The notes: generated from the sequence alone by a model not told the origin. Numbered from the stretch's first letter, positions 7,750 to 15,299 are shown. The stretch: 16,745 nucleotides of DNA from CAVAWX01 sp963614215 (GCA_963614215.1 CAVECB010000034.1:1-16745); one strand, 5' to 3'. A program made the numbers and translations.

Positions 7750-7754
7750 TCGCG

Positions 7755-7773
7755 ATGTGAACTAAATGTGAAC
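7755..7773 (-). promoter_or_regulatory. PHO-box-like direct repeat upstream of pit (putative PhoP site)
   Basis: Reading toward pit, the sequence is GTTCACATTTAGTTCACAT: two perfect 8-base copies with an 11-base period. The PhoP operator of Streptomyces is built from 11-base direct repeat units with a GTTCACC core, so both core and period match. The site lies just upstream of the candidate -35, where an activator would sit. The regulator gene itself is not in the window. Confidence 0.7.
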
Positions 7774-7937
7774 TCGCGCAGGCCCTGCCGGCGGGCAACA
7801 TGGCCGCGAGGCGCCGCCTAGGGAAAGACGGGGCGCTACTCGCAGAACGGGCGCGCGCTGTCGCATCCCCACCCGCGCACACTTCCGCTAGCATCAACGG
7901 CAGCACATACACCTACGACGCGCAAAGGAGATTCACC

Positions 7938-8699
7938 ATGGGACTTCTCGAGGGAAAGACCGCCATCGTCACGGGCGCGGGCAAGGGCATCGGATTTGGC
8001 ATCGCGAGTGCGTTTGCCGAGCAGGGCGCGGACTTGTGCATCACCGGGCGCACCGAGCAGCGCCTCGTGGACGCCGAGGCCAAGCTGAAGGAGGCCTATG
8101 GGCATGACGTCATCCACGTCGTGGCAGAAGGCGCCGACGAAGAGGCGGTGAAAAAGGTCGTCGCCGAGACGGTCGCGCACTACGGCAAGCTCGACACCGT
8201 GGTAAACAACGCGCAGGCCTCGAAATCCGGGACGAACCTCGTCGACCACAGCAAAGAGGATTTCGACCTGGCCATCAACTCCGGGCTCTACGCCGCGTTC
8301 TTCTACATGAAGCATGCCTTTCCCGAGCTGAAGAAGACCGGCGGTTCGGTGGTGAACCTGGCGTCTGGTGCCGGCCTCTTCGGCAAGCCCGGCCAGTCCA
8401 GCTATGCCGCCGCCAAGGAAGGCATCCGCGGCATGACGCGCGTCGCGGCCACGGAGTGGGGCCCAGACGGCGTGCGCGCAAACTGCATATGCCCGCTGGC
8501 CATGACCGAGCAGCTGGCCGCATGGAAAGAGCAGTTCCCTGACACCTTCGCCGCGACGATCAAGGGCATCCCGCTGGGGCGCTTCGGCGACCCGAAGACC
8601 GACATCGCGCCGGTCGCGGTCTTTTTGGCCAGCGACATGGCAGCCTACGTGTCCGGCGAGACCATCACCATCCAAGGCGGCTCGGGTCTGCGGCCGTAA
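7938..8699 (+). CDS. Short-chain dehydrogenase/reductase (classical SDR)
   Basis: An NAD(P)-dependent oxidoreductase of 253 residues, the normal length for a classical SDR. The cofactor motif TGAGKGIG is at 12-19. An Arg directly after beta2 (GR, 37-38) hints at NADP(H), though weakly. The catalytic tetrad is visible as N114, S143 (in LASGAG), Y156 and K160 (YAAAK). NNAQ (90-93) replaces the usual NNAG. The C-terminal FLASDMAAYVSGETITIQGG is typical of the FabG/hydroxysteroid-dehydrogenase group. The substrate cannot be read from sequence: 3-oxoacyl-ACP, sugar, or steroid/bile-acid reduction are all possible, and related gut Actinobacteria encode many SDRs. The start at 7938 has AAAGGAG seven bases upstream. 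The gene is monocistronic, flanked by the divergent pit region and a strong terminator. Confidence 0.92.
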   Translation: MGLLEGKTAIVTGAGKGIGFGIASAFAEQGADLCITGRTEQRLVDAEAKLKEAYGHDVIHVVAEGADEEAVKKVVAETVAHYGKLDTVVNNAQASKSGTNLVDHSKEDFDLAINSGLYAAFFYMKHAFPELKKTGGSVVNLASGAGLFGKPGQSSYAAAKEGIRGMTRVAATEWGPDGVRANCICPLAMTEQLAAWKEQFPDTFAATIKGIPLGRFGDPKTDIAPVAVFLASDMAAYVSGETITIQGGSGLRP

Positions 8700-8726
8700 A
8701 GGGCTTTTCGCAGATAAAGGGTTGCG

Positions 8727-8757
8727 GGGCGTCGCAGATGCGGCGCCCTTTTCTTTT
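8727..8757 (+). terminator. Intrinsic terminator after the SDR gene
   Basis: A nine-pair stem, GGGCGTCGC with GCGGCGCCC (one G-T pair), with loop AGAT, is followed by TTTTCTTTT. It starts 27 bases after the SDR stop. Confidence 0.9.
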
Positions 8758-8790
8758 GCGGCATGCCTTTTAGATTCGCGGCGTGCGCCG

Positions 8791-8821
8791 AAAAGGAAAA
8801 GGCGCCTCAGGGCCGACGCCT
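8791..8821 (-). terminator. Intrinsic terminator after coaBC, end of the long operon
   Basis: On the minus strand a seven-pair stem, AGGCGTC with GGCGCCT (one G-T pair), with an eight-base loop, is followed by TTTTCCTTTT. It lies 17 bases past the coaBC stop and faces the SDR terminator. Confidence 0.8.
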
Positions 8822-8837
8822 GACAGACACGTTCGCT

Positions 8838-10043
8838 TTACGCGCCGGTTCTGGAAAGCGCAACGGCCACGACGTCGAGCAGGTCGCCGGCAAGCTCGGA
8901 TTTGGGGCGGCGCGACAGCTCCCTTTCTTCGCCGCTCGCGATGAGCCACACATGGTTGTCGTCGGCGCCCGCAGGTCCGTCGCCTTCGGTCACGTCGTTT
9001 GCCACGACCATGTCCGCGTGTTTGGCGGCCAGCTTCTTGCGGGCGGCCTCGCGCGGGTCGCCCGTCTCGGCGGCAAACACGACGCAGAAAGTCGAGCCCT
9101 TGCGTTTTCCCAGCGTGGCGGCTATGTCGGTGTTGGGCACGAGGCGCAATTGCATGTCGGCGCCGTCGTTTTTTATCTTGCCCGTGAAGGTCGACCACGC
9201 ACGCCAATCGCTGACCGCCGCCGTGAAGACGGCCGCGTCCGCATCTGAAAACGGCCCTTCGCAGGCCTTGAGCATCTCGGCGGCCGTGTCCACGCGCACC
9301 ACCTCGACGCCCGCAGGGTCGGCAAGCGCAGACGGCCCGGAGACGAGAGTGACCTGCGCCCCGCGCAGCGCCGCCTGCTCCGCGAGCAGATACCCCGTCT
9401 TGCCCGAGGCCGCGTTGGAGATGAAGCGCACGCTGTCAAAGGGTTCGCGCGTGGGCCCTGCCGTGACCAGCAGGCGCTTTCCTTCCAAATCGCGCTCGCC
9501 GCCCGTGTCGAGGACTGCCAGGACGGCCCGCGCCACCGCATCGGGCTCGGGAAACTTGCCCGCGCCCACACTGCCGCATGCCAGCTCGCCTTCTGCCGGC
9601 TCCACGACAAAAACGCCACGGGAGCGCAGAGTGGCGATGTTTGCCTGCGTCGCGGGGTTTTCCCACATCTGCGTGTTCATGGCGGGCACGACCACCAGTG
9701 GCGCGTCCGTGGCAAGTGCTGCAGCCGTGACGAGGTTGTCGGCCATCCCGCAGGCAAGCTTTGCCAAGGTGTTGGCCGTGCACGGCGCAATCGCGTAGAC
9801 GTCGGTGCCCTGCGAGAAGGCGATATGGGGAATGGCGCTGGCCTCGTCGCCGAATATGCCGGTCGAGACTTTCTTGCCCGTGAGGGCGCGGAAGGTGTCG
9901 GCGCCGACGAAGTTTTCCGCGGCAGGCGTCATCAGCACCTTCACCGCGACGTCTTCGCGCATCTTTTGCAAGGCGCGCACCAGCTCGGCCGCCTTGTACG
10001 CGGCGATGCAGCCCGTCACCCCAAGAAGCACCCTGTCGGCCAT
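8838..10043 (-). CDS. coaBC: Bifunctional phosphopantothenoylcysteine decarboxylase / phosphopantothenate-cysteine ligase
   Basis: CoaBC performs two steps of coenzyme A synthesis: ligation of cysteine to 4'-phosphopantothenate (CoaB) and decarboxylation to 4'-phosphopantetheine (CoaC, FMN-dependent). The 401-residue fusion is full length. The CoaC half shows GCIAAYK (11-17), the catalytic His in IPHIAF (H73), APCTANTLAKLACGMADNL, PAMNTQMWENP (120-130) and the Cys of ACGSVGAGKFPEP (C156). The CoaB half shows TAGPTREPFDSVRFISNAASGKTG with N210, AAVSDWR (275-281) and K289 in GKIK, plus ANDV. These numbers coincide with the E. coli residues N210 and K289. A very good GGAGGAG precedes the ATG. 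It is the last gene of the long operon, 33 bases after the zinc-ribbon gene. Confidence 0.97.
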   Translation of the reverse strand: MADRVLLGVTGCIAAYKAAELVRALQKMREDVAVKVLMTPAAENFVGADTFRALTGKKVSTGIFGDEASAIPHIAFSQGTDVYAIAPCTANTLAKLACGMADNLVTAAALATDAPLVVVPAMNTQMWENPATQANIATLRSRGVFVVEPAEGELACGSVGAGKFPEPDAVARAVLAVLDTGGERDLEGKRLLVTAGPTREPFDSVRFISNAASGKTGYLLAEQAALRGAQVTLVSGPSALADPAGVEVVRVDTAAEMLKACEGPFSDADAAVFTAAVSDWRAWSTFTGKIKNDGADMQLRLVPNTDIAATLGKRKGSTFCVVFAAETGDPREAARKKLAAKHADMVVANDVTEGDGPAGADDNHVWLIASGEERELSRRPKSELAGDLLDVVAVALSRTGA

Positions 10044-10076
10044 GTTCTCCTCCGTCTCCTCGGCTGCCCGTCTCGT

Positions 10077-10805
10077 CTATTCCGCCGCGCCCGAACAGGC
10101 CATGAGGCGGTGGCAGTTCGGGCACTCGCCCAGCCCGGACGCCGTGCGCAGTTTCGCCATCTGGCCGGTCTGGAAGGTCGTGCGACACGCGGAGCAGTGC
10201 CCGTCTTCTATGGTCGCCAGGCCAAGCCCGCCCTTCTCGGCGCGCAGCTGCTCGTAGCGAGCCATGACGGTGGCGTTTACCTGCGCGGCAAGCTCGGCGC
10301 GCGCAACCTGTGCGGCCTGCACCTTCTCCTTGATGGCAGCGCCCTTCTCGCGAAACGCCTCCGTCAGCGTCGCCTCGCGCTCGTCGGTGCGCGCAAGCAT
10401 CTGCGAAAGCTGGCCGTCGAGGCGCTCCACCTCGATCTGGCGCTCCAGCAGCGCGTCTTGCTCTTTGGCGTTTTCGCCTTGGCGCTTCACCTGGCCTTCC
10501 ATCTCCTTGGTGATGGAGCCGACCACGCGATGGTCGCCCGTGCCGTCGAGCTTCTTTTGCAGCTCGGCTACCTTCTCGGAAAGCGATTTTTCCTCGGCCT
10601 GGAGGCGCTCCAGCTTCGCGGCCACGCCGTCTGCCAGCTCGAGCACCTGGTCTTGCTTGCCCTTCAGCTCGCGGCGCTTGGCGCGGCACTCGGAAATCTG
10701 CGCCACCTCTTCAAGGCCGGACAGCTCCGTTTTCAGGCGCATGAGCTCCACGTCGCGCTCTTGCACGCCGAGCAGGGCCTCTATCTCGGATTCCGTCGCC
10801 TGCAT
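10077..10805 (-). CDS. C4-type zinc-ribbon protein with long coiled coil (DUF164 family)
   Basis: The 242-residue protein is a long, highly charged coiled coil (about 5-190, rich in E, K, Q, L and A, with no membrane segment) followed by a zinc ribbon. The ribbon is C204-x2-C207 (CSACRTTF) and C228-x2-C231 (CPNCHRLM). This is the architecture of the widespread DUF164 / C4-type zinc-ribbon family, which has been proposed to bind nucleic acids or act near the ribosome. Its precise role is not settled. Members often lie next to Nif3-like genes, as here: the nif3-like gene is immediately upstream, with an 87-base gap that is the longest in the operon. The ribosome-binding site is GGTGAGG. Confidence 0.88.
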   Translation of the reverse strand: MQATESEIEALLGVQERDVELMRLKTELSGLEEVAQISECRAKRRELKGKQDQVLELADGVAAKLERLQAEEKSLSEKVAELQKKLDGTGDHRVVGSITKEMEGQVKRQGENAKEQDALLERQIEVERLDGQLSQMLARTDEREATLTEAFREKGAAIKEKVQAAQVARAELAAQVNATVMARYEQLRAEKGGLGLATIEDGHCSACRTTFQTGQMAKLRTASGLGECPNCHRLMACSGAAE

Positions 10806-10892
10806 ACAGACCTCACCGCGCCTTTCTGTTCGGGGTTTCTCGCATCGTCTCGCGTGCCGGGCCGGGCCGGGTGCCGAAGCCGGACACGTCTT

Positions 10893-11825
10893 TCACCGTC
10901 CGTCGCCGGCGCACCACCATGCGGGCGCGGCGTCGCCCACGACGACGAGTTCTTCGCCTTCATCATACCCGCATGCGGCCAGCTCGTCGAAAAGCACCTG
11001 CACGAGAGGTGCCTCGGAGATGTCGTGGCCCAGCTCGAGCACAGCCAGATGTGGCTGGACGTCGAGCGCCGTGTGGTAGCCCGTCTCGCCCACCACCACG
11101 CAGCCGATGTGCGCGCGAATGGCGGCCTGGAAAGCGCCCGCATCGCGCCAGGAGCCGTTCAGATAGGCGAAGCGCTCCAGCTCGCGGTCCGGATCGCCCC
11201 ACACGCGCGCTCGCCCGCCCAAGGCGTCGTCACACACGGCGGCAAGCTGCGCCAGCGTCGTGGCTACGGGCAGGTCGAGAACGGCGCCAAATCCCGTGCC
11301 CTTGTAGGAGCGACGCGGGTCGAGCAGGTGCTCGAAATTGCCCTTGCAGGTGCAGCCGAGCACGTCGGCGAAGGCCTCGCGTGCAAGCGCAGAACGGTCG
11401 AGGTTCGTGTGCATGTTGATGACGGAGACCCCGAGGCGTGCCGCCTCGAACAGGGCGCGTCCAGGTCCTGGCGTCGCGCCCTGCGTGGCCGGACCCAGCT
11501 CGCACGGGGCGTCTTTGATGTAGGGCGGATGGTGGCAAACGAGCACGTCGCAGCCCTCGTCTGCAGCCGCTTTCACCGTCGCGCACGTGAAATCGAGGGC
11601 CACGCCGATGCGGGCGGGCGTCTTGTCCCGCTCGCCCACCTGTAGCCCGCAGCTGTCCCAGCGCTCCATATCCGCGCGGGGAAAAACGGAAAACAGCGCC
11701 TGTTCCAGCTCGCCCACCGTCTGCGGCTTGCCGTCCATGTCCATGTTCTCGTTCACGTTTTCGTCCGCGCCCCCGTCCATGTTCTCGTCCATGTTCGCGC
11801 TCTCGTCCATGCGCTCGTTCACCAT
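10893..11825 (-). CDS. Nif3-like dinuclear-metal protein (GTP cyclohydrolase I type 2/NIF3 family)
   Basis: The 310-residue protein matches the Nif3/YbgI family, hexameric proteins with a dinuclear metal site and debated function. Family elements are WDSCGLQVG (56-64), CHHPPYI (H98, H99), NMHTNLDR (H139, D143), KGTGFGAV, VVVGETGYH (243-251) and LELGHDISE (H267, E271), so all usual metal ligands are present. The chosen ATG at 11825 has GGAGG nine bases upstream and lies 4 bases after the upstream stop. The family normally begins close to KPQTVGELEQAL, so residues 1-30 are an extra Met/Asp/Asn-rich tail made of repeated GACGAGAACATG-like codons. Translation could instead start at M28 or M30. 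Confidence 0.9.
   Translation of the reverse strand: MVNERMDESANMDENMDGGADENVNENMDMDGKPQTVGELEQALFSVFPRADMERWDSCGLQVGERDKTPARIGVALDFTCATVKAAADEGCDVLVCHHPPYIKDAPCELGPATQGATPGPGRALFEAARLGVSVINMHTNLDRSALAREAFADVLGCTCKGNFEHLLDPRRSYKGTGFGAVLDLPVATTLAQLAAVCDDALGGRARVWGDPDRELERFAYLNGSWRDAGAFQAAIRAHIGCVVVGETGYHTALDVQPHLAVLELGHDISEAPLVQVLFDELAACGYDEGEELVVVGDAAPAWWCAGDGR
11736..11825 (-). repeat. Imperfect tandem repeat encoding the Met/Asp/Glu/Asn tail of the Nif3-like protein
   Basis: Variants of CTCGTCCATG and GTTCTCGTCCATG recur on the plus strand (for example 11784-11793 and 11802-11811). They encode MDESANMDENMDGGADENVN and then ENMDMDG. The segment offers six in-frame ATG codons, making the real start ambiguous. 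Confidence 0.75.
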
Positions 11826-11829
11826 GTCC

Positions 11830-12651
11830 TCACACCTCCAGTTTCCAGCGGATTCTGTCGCCGTCAGGCGTCGGCGCCGAGACCTGCGCATATCCCGCGC
11901 GCGCCATCCACTCGTAGGCCGCCTGCACGTCGCGGGCTATGTCGGCCGGGTTGTGCGCATCGCAGCCCACCGTGCACTCGACGCCCGCGTCGCAAAACGC
12001 GCGCAGCAGGTCTTGGCAGGGGTAGAGCTCGCCTGCGGCCACGTGCAGCCCCGCCGCGTTCACCTCGACCATCGCATCACGTCGCGCGGCCGCCGCCGCC
12101 ATCTCGCTGTAGTAGGGACGCGCATCGAAGCTCGGCCGAAAACCGAACTTTTTGGGCAGGTCGGGATGGGAAAACGTGGTGATGGGCGCGGTCGAGGCGG
12201 CCATCTCCAGCCACAGCTCGAAATAGCGCCGCCATATCCAGTCCGTGCCGTGCTCGTCCCAATGCCCCAGCTCGTCGGGGTCGTCGTATGCCCACTCGTC
12301 CACGTGGTGCACGCTGCCCAGCACGTACTCGAAGCCCGCGCACAGCTCTTCCAGCTCCGGCCCGCGCCCGGCAAACCAGTCGATTTCCGTGCCTATGACA
12401 AAGACGAGCGGGCTTTTTTGCTCGGACAGGCGCGCGCGCTGCTCCAGGCAGGCGTCGCGGTATTGCTCCACCTGCGCGCGGCTCATGGAGCAGGTGTGCG
12501 TCGGGTCGAGGCGCTCGGGCATCCACATGTGCTCGGTCTGGCAGTAGACGGCCAGCCCCAGTTCCTCGGCGCGCGCCACGGCCTCGGCCACCGTGCCCGT
12601 GCCGTGGCCAGACAAGGCGGTGTGCGAATGGCAGTCCACGAGAGGCGTCAT
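11830..12651 (-). CDS. PHP-domain phosphoesterase, histidinol-phosphatase (HisJ/HisK) type
   Basis: A 273-residue polymerase-and-histidinol-phosphatase domain hydrolase. Metal-binding motifs appear in order: DCHSHTALSGHG (6-17), QTEH (38-41), GTEIDW, GSVHHVDEW, FSHPDLPKKFG, VEVNAAGL and GCDAHNPADIA. These match the trinuclear metal site of the HisK-type histidinol phosphatases. No other histidine-biosynthesis gene is in the window, so the substrate may be histidinol phosphate supplied elsewhere or another phosphomonoester. The start is the ATG at 12651, which overlaps the upstream desulfurase stop (ATGA) and has AAAGGA eight bases upstream. A longer open frame to 13020 is shadow sequence inside the desulfurase gene. 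The nif3-like gene starts 4 bases after this stop. Confidence 0.9.
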   Translation of the reverse strand: MTPLVDCHSHTALSGHGTGTVAEAVARAEELGLAVYCQTEHMWMPERLDPTHTCSMSRAQVEQYRDACLEQRARLSEQKSPLVFVIGTEIDWFAGRGPELEELCAGFEYVLGSVHHVDEWAYDDPDELGHWDEHGTDWIWRRYFELWLEMAASTAPITTFSHPDLPKKFGFRPSFDARPYYSEMAAAAARRDAMVEVNAAGLHVAAGELYPCQDLLRAFCDAGVECTVGCDAHNPADIARDVQAAYEWMARAGYAQVSAPTPDGDRIRWKLEV

Positions 12652-13814
12652 GCAAGGATTCCTTTCAACGCGCTGACCAGGGCGTCCACCTCGGCATCCG
12701 TCGTCTCGGCGGCAAAAGAGATGCGCAGCGAGCCGAAGGCTTCGTCGCGGGGGATGCCCATGGCCGCGAGCACGTGGCTGGGCTCGAGGCTCTTCGAACC
12801 GCAGGCACTGCCGGCAGAAACGCAAAAGCCCGCCTCGTCGAGGCGCAGCACAAGGGTTTGGCCCTCCAACCCCGCGCACAACAGGTGCAGAGTGTGCGGC
12901 ACGCAAAGGCCAGCATCGAGCGTCTTGCGCACGGGGTGGGTGAAGGGGGTGGCCGCGTCCGCATCCGCAAGGGCGTTCATGAGCCGCGCGCGCAGGGCGG
13001 CCGCATGCTCCCAGGTGCACGCGCGCTCCGATTCAGCCGCCTTAAGCGCGGCGGCAAATCCTGCGATGCCGGCGATGTTCACCGTGCCCGAGCGCATGCC
13101 ACCCTCCTGGCCGCCACCGCGCATGAAGGGGCGGCATTTCACGCGCCGCCGCAGGTAGAGGGCGCCCACACCACAAGGGCCGCCCACTTTGTGCGCGGAA
13201 AACGAGGCCGCGTCCACGCCGCTTTGCTCCAGAGAAATCTCCACCTTGCCCAGCGCCTGGACCGCGTCGGTGAAAAAGAGCGCGCCGTGCGCGTGCGCGA
13301 CGTCTGCAAGCTCGCGGACCGGCTGGATGGCGCCCGTCTCGTTGTTCACCCACATGACGGCCACGAGCGCACAGCCCTCGCCGCGCGCTTTAAGGCCGAC
13401 CAGCATCTCTTCGAGTGCAGGCGGCGAGACGAGCCCATCGCGGCCGCAGGGCACGAGGTCCACCTTGTAGCCACGCTCCTTCAGGGAGGCGGCGGCCTCT
13501 AGAACCGCCTCGTGCTCGATGGCCGAGACCAGCACGTGCATCTTTTTGCCGGCCGGCGCGAAGGGCACCAGCCCGCGCAGAGCCGTGTTGTCCGATTCGG
13601 TGCCACCTGCGGTGAAGACAATCTCGTGCGGGGCGCGAGCCCCGAGGCTCGCGGCGACGCTGCGGCGGGCGGCTTCCAACGCGTCTGCCGCCCTCTTGCC
13701 CGCCGCATGCAGCGAGGAAGGATTGCCGAAAGGCGCGGCCTTGATTGCACGGACGGCCTCGGGACGCAGCGGCGCGGTGGCCGCGTAATCGAAATAGGCG
13801 CAGCTCTCAGGCAC
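12648..13814 (-). CDS. Cysteine desulfurase (class V aminotransferase, NifS/IscS type)
   Basis: This PLP enzyme removes sulfur from L-cysteine and holds it as a persulfide for Fe-S clusters, thiolated tRNA or cofactors. The 388 residues show YFDYAATAPL (7-16), GGTESDNTAL (70-79), the IEH His (H101), NNETG (157-161), TDAVQALGK (182-190), SAHKVGGPCGVGALY with PLP lysine K209, GGGQEGGMRSGTVN (233-246), and the catalytic Cys C338 in SAGSACGSKSLEPSHVL. It belongs to the NifS/IscS group rather than SufS. No scaffold (IscU/NifU) or mnmA gene is adjacent in the window, so the sulfur acceptor is unknown. The start codon is GTG (13814), overlapping the rpe stop by 8 bases, with GGGAG six bases upstream. 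Confidence 0.94.
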   Translation of the reverse strand: MPESCAYFDYAATAPLRPEAVRAIKAAPFGNPSSLHAAGKRAADALEAARRSVAASLGARAPHEIVFTAGGTESDNTALRGLVPFAPAGKKMHVLVSAIEHEAVLEAAASLKERGYKVDLVPCGRDGLVSPPALEEMLVGLKARGEGCALVAVMWVNNETGAIQPVRELADVAHAHGALFFTDAVQALGKVEISLEQSGVDAASFSAHKVGGPCGVGALYLRRRVKCRPFMRGGGQEGGMRSGTVNIAGIAGFAAALKAAESERACTWEHAAALRARLMNALADADAATPFTHPVRKTLDAGLCVPHTLHLLCAGLEGQTLVLRLDEAGFCVSAGSACGSKSLEPSHVLAAMGIPRDEAFGSLRISFAAETTDAEVDALVSALKGILA

Positions 13815-14499
13815 GGCAGGCTCCCAGCGCCGCGTCGCGGATGGCCTCGATGGCCCGGCCGCGGTCTACCGCCTTGAACACGGCGTTGCCCGCCACGAGC
13901 ACGTTCGCGCCCGCTGCAGCGACAAGCGGTGCCGTCTGCACGCCGATGCCGCCGTCCACCTCGATGTCGCGCTCGATGCCGGCTGCAGAAAGACGCGCCG
14001 CCAGCTCTGCCACCTTGCCCGGCGTGTCCTCGATGAAGGACTGGCCGGAAAAGCCTGGATGCACGCTCATGACGAGGAACATGTCGAAGGCACCAAGCAA
14101 CGCGTCGCCGATGGCCGACACGGGCGTTTCGGGGTTGATGGCAAGCGCCGGAGCCGCACCGGCCGCGCGTATGGTCTCGGCGCAGGAGAGGGCCTCGTCT
14201 TCACCGGCGCAGGCCTCCAGATGCACGGTCACGCCGTCGGCGCCCGCATCGAGGTACCACGGCAGCTGCACGAGGGGATTGTCAATCATCAGGTGCACGT
14301 CAAGCGGCAAGTCCGTGGCCTGCTTCAACGCCGCCACATGCGCCGGCCCGATGGTCAAATTGGGCACGAAATGCCCGTCCATCACATCCACGTGCACAAG
14401 GTCGGCATCCGCCGCGATGTCGGCGACCTCGTCTTCCAGATGCCCGAAATCGGCCGACAATATGGACGGCGCAATCAAAATGCCCTTGTCCATCCTCAT
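13807..14499 (-). CDS. rpe: Ribulose-phosphate 3-epimerase
   Basis: Rpe interconverts ribulose 5-phosphate and xylulose 5-phosphate in the pentose phosphate pathway. The 230-residue TIM barrel is full length with all hallmarks: APSILSADF (10-18), VHVDVMDGHFVPNLTIGP (35-52; metal ligands H36 and D38), DVHLMI (H69), MSVHPGFSGQSF (144-155) and EVDGGI (catalytic D182). The first ATG (14499) overlaps the plsY stop as ATGA. A second ATG two codons later (14493) is also possible, and a GGGGAGGGGAG run serves both. The gene sits between plsY and the cysteine desulfurase in an operon without other sugar genes. Transaldolase, from the same pathway, lies at the far end of the window. Confidence 0.97.
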   Translation of the reverse strand: MRMDKGILIAPSILSADFGHLEDEVADIAADADLVHVDVMDGHFVPNLTIGPAHVAALKQATDLPLDVHLMIDNPLVQLPWYLDAGADGVTVHLEACAGEDEALSCAETIRAAGAAPALAINPETPVSAIGDALLGAFDMFLVMSVHPGFSGQSFIEDTPGKVAELAARLSAAGIERDIEVDGGIGVQTAPLVAAAGANVLVAGNAVFKAVDRGRAIEAIRDAALGACRA

Positions 14500-15299
14500 C
14501 TCCCCTCCCCTTCAGCGTTTTTTTCGGCGCCCACGCCAGGCGCAGGCTCCNNNNNNNNNNNNNNNNNNNNNNNNNNNNNNNNNNNNNNNNNNNNNNNNNN
14601 NNNNNNNNNNNNNNNNNNNNNNNNNNNNNNNNNNNNNNNNNNNNNNNNNNNNNNNNNNNNNNNNNNNNNNNNGGTAAACTTCGGCTCTTGCCCGTGCACC
14701 ATGCGCACGAGGTTTGCGCGGTGCGCCCAGGTGACGAACACCGCCACGCAACACGCGAGGATGAACAGCGGCACGTTGCCCCACTGGAATATGAGCGAGG
14801 CCACCGGGAACATGCACGCGGCCACGACCGAGCCGGCCGACACGCGCCGCGACAAAAACGCCACCACAAGGAAACTGCCCAGCATGAGGGCGACGACCGG
14901 CGGATATCCCATGGCGATGCTGCCCAGACCCGTCGAGATGCCCTTGCCGCCGCGAAACCCGAGCCACGGGCAGAACACGTGCCCGGCGATAGAGACCATG
15001 ATCGACAGCGAAAGCAGCAGGTCTATCTGCCATTGCGCGTCGATGGCCACGGGCACGCAGGCAAGCAAAACGCGCACCAGCCCGACGGCTAGCGCGCCTT
15101 TCAGCACATCGCCCGCAAACGTGGCCGCCGCAGCCTTTGCCCCGAACAGGCGCGCCATGTTCGTCATACCGATCGAGCCAGAGCCACCCTCGCGCGGGTC
15201 GCGACCGAAAAACGCGCGTCCGACAATCACCCCGCAGGGAATCGACCCGAGCAAAAAAGACTCGACGACGGCCAGAGCTAAGGCAATCGGATAGGTCAT
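14496..15299 (-). CDS. plsY: Acyl-phosphate:glycerol-3-phosphate acyltransferase PlsY, with C-terminal tail crossing an assembly gap
   Basis: PlsY is a membrane enzyme that transfers an acyl group from acyl phosphate to glycerol 3-phosphate, the first step of phospholipid synthesis. Five or more hydrophobic segments are visible. The three conserved loops are GSIPCG (18-23) with REGGSGSIGMTNMARLFG (36-53), GHVFCPWLGFRGGKGISTGLG (106-126), and the terminal HRANLVRMVHGQEPKF (193-208). The first loop usually reads GSGNxGATN; here Ser and Met replace Asn and Ala. The conserved protein ends at about residue 209. If the 122-base N run is sized correctly, the frame continues for about 41 unknown residues and then EPAPGVGAEKNAEGEGR, an unusual polar tail. 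If not, the stop lies elsewhere. der ends 3 bases upstream of this start; rpe overlaps its stop by 4 bases. Confidence 0.92.
   Translation of the reverse strand: MTYPIALALAVVESFLLGSIPCGVIVGRAFFGRDPREGGSGSIGMTNMARLFGAKAAAATFAGDVLKGALAVGLVRVLLACVPVAIDAQWQIDLLLSLSIMVSIAGHVFCPWLGFRGGKGISTGLGSIAMGYPPVVALMLGSFLVVAFLSRRVSAGSVVAACMFPVASLIFQWGNVPLFILACCVAVFVTWAHRANLVRMVHGQEPKFTXXXXXXXXXXXXXXXXXXXXXXXXXXXXXXXXXXXXXXXXXEPAPGVGAEKNAEGEGR
14551..14672. other. Assembly gap (122 N) in the 3' end of plsY
   Basis: One hundred and twenty-two undetermined bases. The number is not a multiple of three, yet the plsY frame remains open and reaches the expected ATGA junction with rpe, because the boundary codon is itself partly N. 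The true size is unknown. Confidence 0.99.

Larger units (their letters stand above)
7634..7937. other. Divergent intergenic region between pit and the SDR gene
   Basis: These 304 bases separate two outward-facing genes. The left half holds the pit leader, promoter and PHO-box-like repeat. The right half (about 7775-7920) is GC-rich; its only promoter-like element is TAGCAT (7889-7894), 44 bases before the SDR start, without a convincing -35. No RNA gene or small coding sequence with a ribosome-binding site was recognised. Confidence 0.7.

Noticed and set aside
10806..10892. Terminator or new promoter between the nif3-like and zinc-ribbon genes
   Set aside because: The gap holds a GCCGG-type GC-rich repeat (about 10855-10872) but no T-tract and no recognisable -10/-35 pair.
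9825..11645. 606-residue plus-strand open frame
   Set aside because: Antisense to coaBC, the zinc-ribbon gene and the nif3-like gene; no recognisable motif; compositionally a shadow of their codon bias.
11587..13158. 523-residue plus-strand open frame
   Set aside because: Antisense to the nif3-like, PHP and desulfurase genes; Arg/Ala/His-rich with no domain.
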